Source of the DNA: Thermoplasmata archaeon
GTDB lineage: Archaea > Thermoplasmatota > Penumbrarchaeia > Penumbrarchaeales > Penumbrarchaeaceae
Reading direction: 5' to 3'
DNA length: 8,087 bases
Assembly: GCA_023145185.1 (NCBI GenBank)
Contig: JAGLEG010000080.1
Coordinates: 1-8,087, forward strand
Shown: positions 1-6,678 of the stretch, one piece after another
Layout of the letters: every line of letters starts with the position of its first letter
Numbering within the stretch: position 1 is the first letter of the stretch
The notes under the pieces: generated by a model
What the model saw: the letters and a program-made list of their open reading frames with translations, nothing else
The model's database searches: none
What the model was told of the DNA's origin: nothing
Position numbers and translations under genes: made by a program

Positions 1-1778
1 CTCCAGATGAGGTTCTCATCCTCTCCGATCAACCTTAGACCGGAGCCGATTATCAGCAGGTAGGACGTCTCAAGCTCCAGAAGCGGGAGCGGATCGACCT
101 TGTATGTGTTGGACGTGCCAACCTGGGTTATCTGGTTGAGCAGGACCTCACGATCCACCGTCCCGTTGTCGTTGAGGGATATCAGGGAGACGACCAGAGT
201 TGTAAACTGTACTGGACCGGGCATGTGGATCAACAGATCGGTGCCCACATCCACCACGCCGGGAGTTATCTCATCGGTTGGCTCCACGGTGATGGGGAAA
301 GGTCTCTCCAGAAGAGATATATTGAGATACGATAGTCCTCCTTCATAGATGAAACGCTCCTCTTCCAATCCTAAGTGGTGGTCATCCCCAACCTTGATGG
401 TTGCCATTCCCTCCCTAACCTTCTCGATCAGGGCCGAACCCGTCCCATTAGTGGTGATGTTCAGAGAGGAACCCCTTACGCTCACCCATGCGCCCTCGAC
501 CGGTCCCAGGTCGGAGAGCACATTGACCTCCAGTGACCCGAATGGGAAGGGGTCGACGAGAATATCCTCCATCAGGATCGCCTCTCCCTTTGCGGCCGTG
601 ATGTTGACCCCATATGCAGATCCATGGAGATATGACCCCTCCACAAAGGCCGTGTAATCTCCGGGAGGGACGGCCGGGAAGCTGTACATCCCCGCGTCAT
701 CTGTCAGGGATCGAAGTTCGTTCAGGGTCATGGCCACCCCTTCCACCGGCTGGCCCGTCCCCTGTTCCCTCACATATCCCGACACCGTGGTGGGTATGAG
801 CTCGGTGGTGAAGAACACCTCCATCGGGCGCCACAAGGGCCTGGGTCCGACCTCCAATTTAACGCTGTTTTCCATCCAGAACATGTAGGTGGTGTTGTAC
901 TCGAGGTCCACCTGGGGATCGATCTGAACGGACATATCATCCCCGCTCACCTCGTGCGCAATCGGGATGAGCGATCCATCTGCCACCATCCTCAATTTAT
1001 AGGCCGCGGGTGTATCGATCGTCCCGTGCTCCATTATGGCACCGAAGTTCACGGTGATATTGCTGGATATCGTGAAATCGTCGGTTCGGCCCCCGGGTAC
1101 CGTTTCAAAGGGCCAATCGTTCTCCTCCAATACCAGGGTCAGGTTCGTATGGCCACCCTCGAGTATTTCAATGGTCTCAGGCAGCCCGGACCCTTCGAGA
1201 TACTTGAAGTTGAGCTTTGATAGATTGACAGAGGTCTCCCCGGACCTTATGTCAGCTATTGATATGTTGCCGTATTGATCGGTGAGAGAGACCAGTTCGA
1301 ACTCCGGTTCCGGGACCTCCCCACCGTAGGACACCTCGAACCTCGCGCCCGGAAGGGGCTCCATGCTGGACCCGTTCAGGACGGTAACGGTCAGGTTGCT
1401 CGTCAGCACCCTGCTTGCTGTCAGCATTCCCGCAGGAACGTGCTGTGTCTCGTTATCGTTCTCCCGGGTGAACATGTAGAGGCGGCTCCCGACGTCGTAA
1501 TGGTAATTTGGGCTCACTTCCACCATGTATGGCGTTATGAATTCGGGGTTCGCATCCACCGTGATATTAAAACTGCCGTCAGCGAGCGTGAGGCCGGTGA
1601 ACTTCAACGGCCCCCCCGAGACGTTCGTCGCGGTCGCCTCAACGAGCATACCTGCTCCTCCACCTTCAACTGTTCCCGCAATGTTCCCATCTCCTGACCC
1701 CCTGCTGACAGCCTGCAGGTTGGATTGTAGAAATAAAGCTCCCAGACCCGAAACTATCAGTAGAGATAACAGAACCAC
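1..1778 (-). CDS. Large exported protein with carboxypeptidase-regulatory-like and Ig-like (Big_5) modules, partial (C-terminus beyond left edge)
   Basis: The minus-strand frame is open from 1817 to the left edge with no stop; 592 residues are visible when counted from the GTG at 1778. The N-terminus is a hydrophobic signal segment (VVLLSLLIVSGLGALFLQ, then a cleavage-like QAVS). Beta-sandwich modules follow: residues 32-115 carboxypeptidase-regulatory-like; 128-220 a second, with LNGSSMEPLPG and TDQYGNI turns; 224-326 SbsA-type Big_5-like, ending in VFFTTE; 330-410 a classical carboxypeptidase-regulatory repeat (VSGYVREQGTGQPVEGV, then DDAGMYSFPAVPPGDY); 414-490 another; 493-592 the start of a further Big_5-like module. 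N-x-S/T sequons are frequent. It is clearly a paralogue of the 1239-residue protein just upstream. Such modules are usually structural or adhesive parts of surface proteins; no catalytic motif is seen and the ligand is unknown. GTG 1778 is a cautious start: it has a weak SD-like AGGTCATC upstream but leaves the signal peptide without a basic n-region. ATT at 1796 or ATG at 1829 (followed by TAG) are alternatives. Confidence 0.85.
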   Translation of the reverse strand, partial: MVLLSLLIVSGLGALFLQSNLQAVSRGSGDGNIAGTVEGGGAGMLVEATATNVSGGPLKFTGLTLADGSFNITVDANPEFITPYMVEVSPNYHYDVGSRLYMFTRENDNETQHVPAGMLTASRVLTSNLTVTVLNGSSMEPLPGARFEVSYGGEVPEPEFELVSLTDQYGNISIADIRSGETSVNLSKLNFKYLEGSGLPETIEILEGGHTNLTLVLEENDWPFETVPGGRTDDFTISSNITVNFGAIMEHGTIDTPAAYKLRMVADGSLIPIAHEVSGDDMSVQIDPQVDLEYNTTYMFWMENSVKLEVGPRPLWRPMEVFFTTELIPTTVSGYVREQGTGQPVEGVAMTLNELRSLTDDAGMYSFPAVPPGDYTAFVEGSYLHGSAYGVNITAAKGEAILMEDILVDPFPFGSLEVNVLSDLGPVEGAWVSVRGSSLNITTNGTGSALIEKVREGMATIKVGDDHHLGLEEERFIYEGGLSYLNISLLERPFPITVEPTDEITPGVVDVGTDLLIHMPGPVQFTTLVVSLISLNDNGTVDREVLLNQITQVGTSNTYKVDPLPLLELETSYLLIIGSGLRLIGEDENLIW

Positions 1779-1855
1779 ACTCGATGACCTGAAAATATTG
1801 GACCTATTCGACGTCTAAATTCCCCCCATGATGTTGTTGAGAACGTTCACACTTG

Positions 1856-1870
1856 ATATAATATTTATTA
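1856..1870 (-). promoter_or_regulatory. AT-rich TATA-type promoter of the left-hand surface-protein gene
   Basis: On the minus strand this reads roughly TAATAAATATTATAT, which resembles an archaeal TATA box. Archaeal transcription usually starts about 25 bases downstream, here near 1830-1840. That would place the in-frame ATG at 1829 almost at the 5' end of the transcript and GTG 1778 about 55 bases in. It directly abuts the T-tract of the preceding terminator, so one AT-rich block could serve both roles. Assigned by position and composition only. Confidence 0.4.
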
Positions 1871-1901
1871 AAAAAAAAAAGGGACGGGATATACCCGCCC
1901 C
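1870..1901 (-). terminator. Intrinsic terminator of the 1239-residue surface-protein gene
   Basis: Read on the minus strand, a GGGGCGGG arm (1901-1894), a TATAT loop and a CCCGTCCC arm (1888-1881) form an 8-bp stem with one G-U pair, followed at once by an uninterrupted run of T (1880-1870). It lies 22 bases after the TGA at 1924-1926. The T-run alone is typical of archaeal termination; the GC-rich hairpin makes the call stronger. It implies that the left-hand paralogue is mainly transcribed from its own promoter and not by read-through. Confidence 0.8.
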
Positions 1902-1923
1902 AGATAAATTATGGAGAGGAGGA

Positions 1924-4900
1924 TCAATCCTCGGCCTCTTCCATCTCCTCGTCTTCCTCGTCGAGCTCCTCTAACTCACCCTCCTCGACCTCGTCATCCT
2001 CGGGCTCATCTTCCTCGAACTCGTCCTCCTCGTCCTCGTCCTCATCCTCGAGCTCCATCTGGTCCTGGTCTGAGAAATCATATCCACACTCAGAGCAGGT
2101 GTCGTCCTCTGGTTCCAGCATGGCGCTGCACTTGGGACACTTGTACGCCTCCTCCTCGAACTCGGCTCCACAGCTGGGGCAGACGGTATCATTGTCCGAG
2201 ACGATGTTGTGACACTCCGGACATTCGAACTCCTCGTGGGTCTCCTCAATATCCTCCTTGTTCCTTCCGGAGATGTAGAGGTATCCTGCAAGTCCGATGA
2301 CCACCAGTATGATGAGCACAACGATTATAATGGCCCATATAGGAAGTCCCTCAGTGGTCTCACCTTCACTACTCTCCTCCACGTTCAGATTGTAGGATTG
2401 CGTATCCATCGGGTTGCCGGTCTCCTGATCGATGATCTTCAGGTAGATCTCATATGTGGCCTCATCATAGCCCGTTAGGTCAAGTTCAACAACTGTCGAA
2501 CCAAGCCCCGGGATAACAACGTTGACGATCTCAACGTAATCATCCGCCGAATCCTTCACCCTGATCAGGATCGAGACCTCGATCGGCTTCCCTCTGGGGT
2601 TGTTGAGAGTCGTGGACCAGGATTCCGGCTCAATTGAACCAGGCAGGTTGAAACCAACAGGGACATTCCCATCATAGCTGGTGGTGAAAATAAATTCAAA
2701 GTCCAAGAACAGCTTTGCATTGTTAACCCCGTAGATGCCGACAGGAAGGGTGACGACGTACGTCGTACCACTATCGAACAGGTTATGGCCTATCTCCAGG
2801 TTCTTCCCCTCTGTGCTCCACGTGAATATGAGACCATCGACCGGGTTGCCAGTGTCATGATCCGAGATCTCAAGGACCTCCTCGATCCTGGACTGGTCCA
2901 CGGTGTGGTTCTCGAAATATATCTTAATCTTCTGGTCCAGGGAAACATTCACCGTCTTTCTCGGGTCCATTACCAGGAGTTTTACAGGCTTCAATGAGGT
3001 TGTTATGGAGATCTTCTCACCCCTGATCAGGGCCGACCCGCCATCCTCGAACCTCAGCTCCCTCTCGATATCCTCCTCGAAATAGGATACGAGGAAGATA
3101 TACGTCGTCTCGTACTGAAGGTCCTCAACGGGATCGAGGGTCACAGTCTTCCTGTCCTCGGACAGCATCAGGTTCAGCTCCTCCGGCGTCGATGATATCT
3201 TGAGGGTGAAATTCCCCGGGAAGGATCCCAGGCTGGTACCACCCAATGCGTGCTTGAACTCAAGCACGATCGTGCCGTCAACCGCCATCTTCATCTGATA
3301 GTCCTCATCGTATGAGTATGAGAACCAACCTGGCAGACGGGTGAGGTTCATCTCGGGGACGTAGACCGGTTCCGAACTTCCAGATCTCAGCGTCAGGAAA
3401 GGCACGTCATTCGTCGATAGGCCGTAGATGGAACCATTTGCGATGACCCTGATAGGCGTCATTTCAGGACTGGTCAGATCCACCTCAAATAGATATGCGC
3501 CGTTCTCCCCGGTCATTCCGGTTGATAGAACAGTGTCATCGTGCATGACTGTGATGGCGATCCCACCAACGCCCCTGCCGTTCACCGATACTTTACCCTT
3601 CACAGCAGCGGAAGAGAGGGAGGGGGTCTGGAAGGTGACCCGATAGTTCTTCCAGAACGGGTTGAAGCCAATATCATCAGCGATGGTATCATTGATCACC
3701 AGCTCGAAATCCCCGTCGTATGGAAGAGGGTCCCTGGGCCTGATATACCATCTCCTGTAGTTCATCGTATCGTTCTTCACCGTGATGGGGATCAGGCCTC
3801 CGTCTATTTGACGTATCCAGACAGTGTTCGTGGTCATCGTCTCGATATCCATGTTCTCTGCGAAATCCAGGCTGAAATAGGAATAGACATCCACCATGGA
3901 CCCTGTTTCAAGTTCTCTCTTCTCTGCGGTCCAGTAGGAGACCTCCACCGGCAGGTCCACCTGTTTCATCTCAACAGACAGGTTCATGGGCGCCACCTGG
4001 CCGGCCGGAACCGTATGGATGATCAGTTTATCACCGTAGTGCTCCTTTGCCGCATCAAAGTAGGTTGTGTAATCCGCGAGGATGTCGTTGAACATGGCCT
4101 TACCCTCCGAATCCGTCACCTCCTCCTCCATGGAGATCCTGTGAACAATGGATACTCCTTCCACAGGGCCCCGCGTAAGGCCAGGGTCATCTATGGAGAT
4201 CTCCAGGTCGATCACAGCCCTCTTCGTGACGAATAGATCGTTCAGCGCCTTCTCATCTCCCTTTTCGATATTCACGTCGAAGATGTCCATGCCGTAGTAC
4301 AGATACTCCATCACACCGTTCACGGTGGGCCCCCTTGTCTCCACAGGGTGAAGTCCGGGTCCCAATCCGGTGATCCTGAAGTGTCCATTGTCCAGAATTG
4401 TTGGGCTGCCGTCAACGTAGATCGTGGAGCCCGCAGGGGCGGGGTCCGTGGTACCGTTTACAAGGACAACACCCTCGATCCAGCCGGGATGGAGCTCGGT
4501 CGTGAAGGAGATATGGTCGTTCCTCCAGATGGGACGGGCTCCAAGCCCGTTCTCAACGGCGGTTGTGATGGTCAAGGTATGCAGAGTATCGTGTTCCAGG
4601 TCCTGCAGAGGCCTGAGCGCCAGCAGTGTGGATTCAACATTCCACTGATAATCCACAGGGACCTTTGAGGTCTGGTTCTCCAGGTATAGAGTCGCCATGG
4701 TCACGGAATCCTCATCCATCTCCTCAAAGAACTCGACCTGTATCTGGGCCCTTGTCCTGTTCGCTGTCACGTCGGTCGCGCCGTCGGACGGGATGAGCGT
4801 CTTGACCCTCTTGTTCTCCTTGAGAACGTAGGTGTAGTGAGTGTCATTTCCCTCAAAGAGTACAGGATGAAGGATACCGGTGCCTAACTGGGTGTTGAAA

Positions 4901-5643
4901 TGCTCCTTCAGTACATAGACCTCCAATTCATTCTTGTTGAGCCCAACTTCCAGTCCAAGCTGGAGATCGGTGAAGGTTATATTGCCGTTCTCGTCCGTTC
5001 GATTTGTGGGCCCTACCGAAGAGTGATAGGGATGGTTTGTAAAACTGAAGCCAACACCCTCGAGAGGTTCCATGCTGGACCCATTCAATATGGTAAAGCT
5101 GATGTCCCCAAAAACCCCGGGTATATATTCAAGTGAGTTGTTCTCAAGTTCAACCCCCGTTGTCGAGGTGAAGTTCTCGAACAGCGCATAATTAATGGCG
5201 CTCTGGCTTCCTCCATAGGACCGGTTGTAACCATACCTGTCCATCAGGGTGAACTTCCACGGGACATTGTCCAGATCGAAGGTATACACCGCAGGGTCTA
5301 TGTCGAACTCGATCTCAAACGAATATGTGGAAGTGTTCCAGATAAGATTTGGGTTGTACCACGTAGAATTCTTGGTAATATCCACCGGGGGAAACGGCAT
5401 GAAATCCGTATTTTCCACCGTTACCGTATTGTTATCGGGGAACAGGTCCAATAGCCAATACTCTCCGAACATTCCTATGTTCTCTTCAGTCAGGTTCATG
5501 ACGGATCCCGAGAAATATACGAGGGTCTGTGCCCTGGTCGGGATCTTATCTTCTGATGCGTTGACGGGATTCAATATTAACACCGAGGACAGCATCAATA
5601 TGCCGACAACGAGCAGTGATCTTATTATCTCTTCTCTTTTCAT
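1924..5643 (-). CDS. Single-pass surface protein: Ig-like/carboxypeptidase-regulatory ectodomain, transmembrane helix, cytoplasmic double zinc ribbon and acidic tail
   Basis: Complete, 1239 residues, ATG at 5643 with SD-like AGGGAG 7 bases upstream, TGA stop. Residues 1-30 are a signal peptide (MKREEIIRSL, then a hydrophobic stretch and VNAS). Residues 31-175 match no family I recognise. Then: 176-275 carboxypeptidase-regulatory-like (LNGSSMEPLEG, TDENGNI); 278-385 Big_5 Ig-like (IPSDGATDV, ISFTTE); 386-475 and 476-560 regulatory-like; 563-673 Big_5-like; 678-755 a clear regulatory repeat (AVKGKVSVNGRGVGG, GENGAYLF); 761-883 and 885-990 Big_5-like; 1002-1092 possibly CARDB-like. A transmembrane helix spans about 1101-1125 (WAIIIVVLIILVVIGLAGYL), followed by SGRNK, so the C-terminus should be cytoplasmic. 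Two zinc ribbons follow with identical spacing: C1141/C1144-C1155/C1158 and C1169/C1172-C1183/C1186. Residues 1191-1239 contain 36 Asp/Glu and no Lys/Arg. About 22 N-x-S/T sequons lie in the ectodomain, in keeping with archaeal surface glycosylation. A role in adhesion, cell-surface structure or signalling is inferred; no enzyme motif is seen. Confidence 0.93.
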   Translation of the reverse strand: MKREEIIRSLLVVGILMLSSVLILNPVNASEDKIPTRAQTLVYFSGSVMNLTEENIGMFGEYWLLDLFPDNNTVTVENTDFMPFPPVDITKNSTWYNPNLIWNTSTYSFEIEFDIDPAVYTFDLDNVPWKFTLMDRYGYNRSYGGSQSAINYALFENFTSTTGVELENNSLEYIPGVFGDISFTILNGSSMEPLEGVGFSFTNHPYHSSVGPTNRTDENGNITFTDLQLGLEVGLNKNELEVYVLKEHFNTQLGTGILHPVLFEGNDTHYTYVLKENKRVKTLIPSDGATDVTANRTRAQIQVEFFEEMDEDSVTMATLYLENQTSKVPVDYQWNVESTLLALRPLQDLEHDTLHTLTITTAVENGLGARPIWRNDHISFTTELHPGWIEGVVLVNGTTDPAPAGSTIYVDGSPTILDNGHFRITGLGPGLHPVETRGPTVNGVMEYLYYGMDIFDVNIEKGDEKALNDLFVTKRAVIDLEISIDDPGLTRGPVEGVSIVHRISMEEEVTDSEGKAMFNDILADYTTYFDAAKEHYGDKLIIHTVPAGQVAPMNLSVEMKQVDLPVEVSYWTAEKRELETGSMVDVYSYFSLDFAENMDIETMTTNTVWIRQIDGGLIPITVKNDTMNYRRWYIRPRDPLPYDGDFELVINDTIADDIGFNPFWKNYRVTFQTPSLSSAAVKGKVSVNGRGVGGIAITVMHDDTVLSTGMTGENGAYLFEVDLTSPEMTPIRVIANGSIYGLSTNDVPFLTLRSGSSEPVYVPEMNLTRLPGWFSYSYDEDYQMKMAVDGTIVLEFKHALGGTSLGSFPGNFTLKISSTPEELNLMLSEDRKTVTLDPVEDLQYETTYIFLVSYFEEDIERELRFEDGGSALIRGEKISITTSLKPVKLLVMDPRKTVNVSLDQKIKIYFENHTVDQSRIEEVLEISDHDTGNPVDGLIFTWSTEGKNLEIGHNLFDSGTTYVVTLPVGIYGVNNAKLFLDFEFIFTTSYDGNVPVGFNLPGSIEPESWSTTLNNPRGKPIEVSILIRVKDSADDYVEIVNVVIPGLGSTVVELDLTGYDEATYEIYLKIIDQETGNPMDTQSYNLNVEESSEGETTEGLPIWAIIIVVLIILVVIGLAGYLYISGRNKEDIEETHEEFECPECHNIVSDNDTVCPSCGAEFEEEAYKCPKCSAMLEPEDDTCSECGYDFSDQDQMELEDEDEDEEDEFEEDEPEDDEVEEGELEELDEEDEEMEEAED
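1927..2073 (-). repeat. Low-complexity GAG/GAC-rich tract encoding the acidic C-terminal tail
   Basis: These 147 bases encode the last 49 residues of the 1239-residue protein and are dominated by Glu and Asp codons, with an imperfect GAGGAC hexamer repeat around 2010-2060. The tract is compositionally simple and could vary in length by slippage without breaking the frame, since its units are multiples of three. On the plus strand it produces a spurious proline/arginine-rich reading frame. Confidence 0.7.
2086..2223 (-). other. Double zinc ribbon domain of the 1239-residue membrane protein
   Basis: The segment encodes residues 1141-1186, with four CxxC knuckles: CPEC, CPSC, CPKC and CSEC. Each is separated from the next by 10 residues, and the middle spacer is also 10. 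This matches the double-zinc-ribbon (DZR) pattern, expected to bind two zinc ions. It lies immediately inside the transmembrane helix (2269-2343). Zinc ribbons of this kind usually bind protein or nucleic acid; the partner here is unknown. Confidence 0.85.
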
Positions 5644-5650
5644 TCAAACA

Positions 5651-5656
5651 CTCCCT
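5651..5656 (-). promoter_or_regulatory. Ribosome binding site of the 1239-residue surface-protein gene
   Basis: AGGGAG on the minus strand (part of AAGGGAGTG) lies 7 bases before the ATG at 5643. It resembles the archaeal Shine-Dalgarno core GGAGGTG and supports this start, which also gives a complete signal peptide with a basic n-region. The presence of an SD implies a leadered transcript, unlike the divergent regulator gene. Confidence 0.65.
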
Positions 5657-5768
5657 TGGAATCTTGATCTTTTTCCGCACAGTTGTGATGATATGTCACA
5701 TCCTGTAAGATGCGTACGGATACCGAGATAGTGTCCCTCATTACTATTTAGCCTTTGGCCGCAAACCA

Positions 5769-5786
5769 TTAATAAGAATAAATTAA
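5769..5786 (-). promoter_or_regulatory. Candidate TATA element for the 1239-residue surface-protein gene
   Basis: In the 212-base divergent region the most AT-rich block outside the palindrome reads TTAATTTATTCTTATTAA on the minus strand, with 5-base inverted ends (TTAAT/ATTAA). Used as a TATA box it would place the transcript start near 5755 and give a leader of about 110 bases. A second candidate is the AATATATT core of the palindrome at 5843-5850, giving a leader near 175 bases. Nothing in the sequence decides between them. Confidence 0.3.
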
Positions 5787-5828
5787 CAGACCCATAGTTC
5801 TCCCAACGACATTGGCAGATCAGAAAGG

Positions 5829-5864
5829 TTCAAATAGTATTGAATATATTCAATAATGTTTGAA
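5829..5864. promoter_or_regulatory. 36-bp near-perfect palindrome over the regulator start codon: probable operator
   Basis: The core 5838-5855, TATTGAATATATTCAATA, is a perfect 18-bp inverted repeat that ends exactly one base before the ATG at 5856. The symmetry continues outward: 34 of 36 positions across 5829-5864 are complementary, failing only at the pairs 5837/5856 and 5835/5858. It contains four half-sites, TTCAA (5829), TTGAA (5840), TTCAA (5849) and TTGAA (5860), spaced 9-11 bases, about one helical turn. It overlaps the likely TATA box (near 5830-5837, about 25 bases before the ATG), the expected leaderless start site and the first three codons. Binding here should block transcription. 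The gene it covers encodes a winged-helix protein, so autoregulation is the simplest inference. Confidence 0.75.
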
Positions 5865-6278
5865 TTGACTCAGAAAAAAAACAAAGCAGCAGGCATTTCA
5901 GGACTGGATGCCATAGAGGCCATTCTTCCCGATCTGATAAGATCAGGACCCCGTCAGAGGATCCTGGCCGCGCTGATCGACGTGGGAGAAGAGGGGCTCT
6001 CGTTCAGGTCCCTTAGCAGGACCTGCCGTCTGAGGCCAACCTCTCTTGCCTACCACCTTAAGGTTCTCGTATCCAGGGGAGGGATCAGGAAGGAGTTCAG
6101 GTATCAGGAGATAGAGAGGGAGTTCTCGTTCTACATGCTGACAGATACAGGGAGGTCCGCCGTATCGGCATCGATGGACCTGCTGGACCTCGATATGGGA
6201 AATGGGGCGACCGAGATGGAGGAGGTCATGATCATTCGCCAGACGGCAGCCCCAAGGTTACTTTTGATCAAAGGATAA
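5856..6278 (+). CDS. Winged helix-turn-helix transcriptional regulator (ArsR/MarR-like fold)
   Basis: A 140-residue protein. Residues 31-42 (GPRQRILAALID) form the first helix of a winged HTH, 49-58 (SFRSLSRTCR) the second and 61-74 (PTSLAYHLKVLVSR) the recognition helix. The pattern TSLAYHLKVLVSRGGI is typical of ArsR-like repressors. Residues 76-99 form a charged wing with alternating beta residues, ending in LTDTGR. The last 40 residues, MDLLDLDMGNGATEMEEVM and a basic end, look like a dimerisation or accessory helix with no obvious ligand-binding cysteines, so metal sensing is not supported. No Shine-Dalgarno precedes the ATG, and a TATA-like block about 25 bases upstream suggests a leaderless transcript. 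Divergent from the 1239-residue surface-protein gene and followed after 15 bases by the DUF3467-like gene. Targets are inferred: itself through the palindrome, perhaps the divergent gene. Confidence 0.87.
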   Translation: MFELTQKKNKAAGISGLDAIEAILPDLIRSGPRQRILAALIDVGEEGLSFRSLSRTCRLRPTSLAYHLKVLVSRGGIRKEFRYQEIEREFSFYMLTDTGRSAVSASMDLLDLDMGNGATEMEEVMIIRQTAAPRLLLIKG

Positions 6279-6280
6279 CG

Positions 6281-6288
6281 GGAAGTGA
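6281..6288 (+). promoter_or_regulatory. Ribosome binding site that favours ATG 6294 for the downstream gene
   Basis: GGAAGTGA differs from the archaeal SD GGAGGTGA at one base and ends 5 bases before ATG 6294. The in-frame GTG at 6285 lies inside this element, so it is more likely part of the SD than the true start. Confidence 0.6.
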
Positions 6289-6293
6289 AGAAC

Positions 6294-6671
6294 ATGGCAG
6301 AGACGTCCAAAGATGAGAGATCGTACAAAAGGGTCGTAAGGACCTCCGATCACAGAAGTCATTACGTTACGGGGGCGATCCCCCAATGGACAAAGGATGA
6401 CCTAAGGCTGCACCTCTACAACGAGATCCTCGAGGGAATGGATGGACACTATTACACATCAACATCTCAGCTGATCATACCACGGTCCGCTGTAAAATCC
6501 CTCCTGGATACGCTGAGATCTGCGATCAAGAACGATACGGTCACGAATAACGTTCAGGCCACTGATGTGCCTCCCAGCATCTCCAAGCTGATTGAAAGTG
6601 CGAAACCCGAGGATAGGGCCAAGAGCAGCAAACCTGGAAAGAAGAAGGTCCAGAAGATACGGTTGAAGTGA
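6294..6671 (+). CDS. Small DUF3467-like protein with basic C-terminal tail
   Basis: 125 residues from ATG 6294, chosen because GGAAGTGA lies at proper spacing; GTG 6285 would add three residues. Residues 20-45 (HRSHYVTGAIPQ, then DLRLHLYNEI) and 58-80 (SQLIIPRSAVKSLLDTLRSAI) resemble DUF3467: a short beta sheet beginning with a Tyr-containing strand, followed by a strand leading to 'P-x-x-A-x-x-L-x-x-x-L'. The function of that family is not established. Residues 104-125 are strongly basic (KPGKKKVQKIRLK), suggesting contact with nucleic acid or an acidic protein. It lies 15 bases after the winged-helix regulator and is probably co-transcribed. Its stop is 7 bases from the convergent stop of ATP synthase subunit A, with no room for a separate terminator. 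The family call is by pattern only; the reading frame itself is secure. Confidence 0.75.
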   Translation: MAETSKDERSYKRVVRTSDHRSHYVTGAIPQWTKDDLRLHLYNEILEGMDGHYYTSTSQLIIPRSAVKSLLDTLRSAIKNDTVTNNVQATDVPPSISKLIESAKPEDRAKSSKPGKKKVQKIRLK

Positions 6672-6678
6672 TTCCTGG

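Noticed and set aside
1911..2300. Plus-strand Pro/Arg-rich open frame
   Set aside because: It is the antisense of the Glu/Asp-codon tract and zinc ribbon; its composition is an artefact of GAG/GAC repeats read backwards.
3541..4236. A 231-codon plus-strand open frame
   Set aside because: It lies wholly inside the 1239-residue minus-strand gene, shows no family pattern or coherent hydrophobic pattern, and the opposite frame has clear domains.
5684..5700. TGTGA-N7-TCACA inverted repeat, resembling a CRP/FNR-type site
   Set aside because: Only 5-base arms with an odd 7-base spacer, and no Crp-like regulator nearby; likely chance, though it does lie in the leader of the surface-protein gene.
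5874..5881. Run of 8 A near the start of the regulator, a possible slippage or phase-variation tract
   Set aside because: It fits ordinary Lys/Asn codons (QKKNK) and the frame is coherent on both sides.
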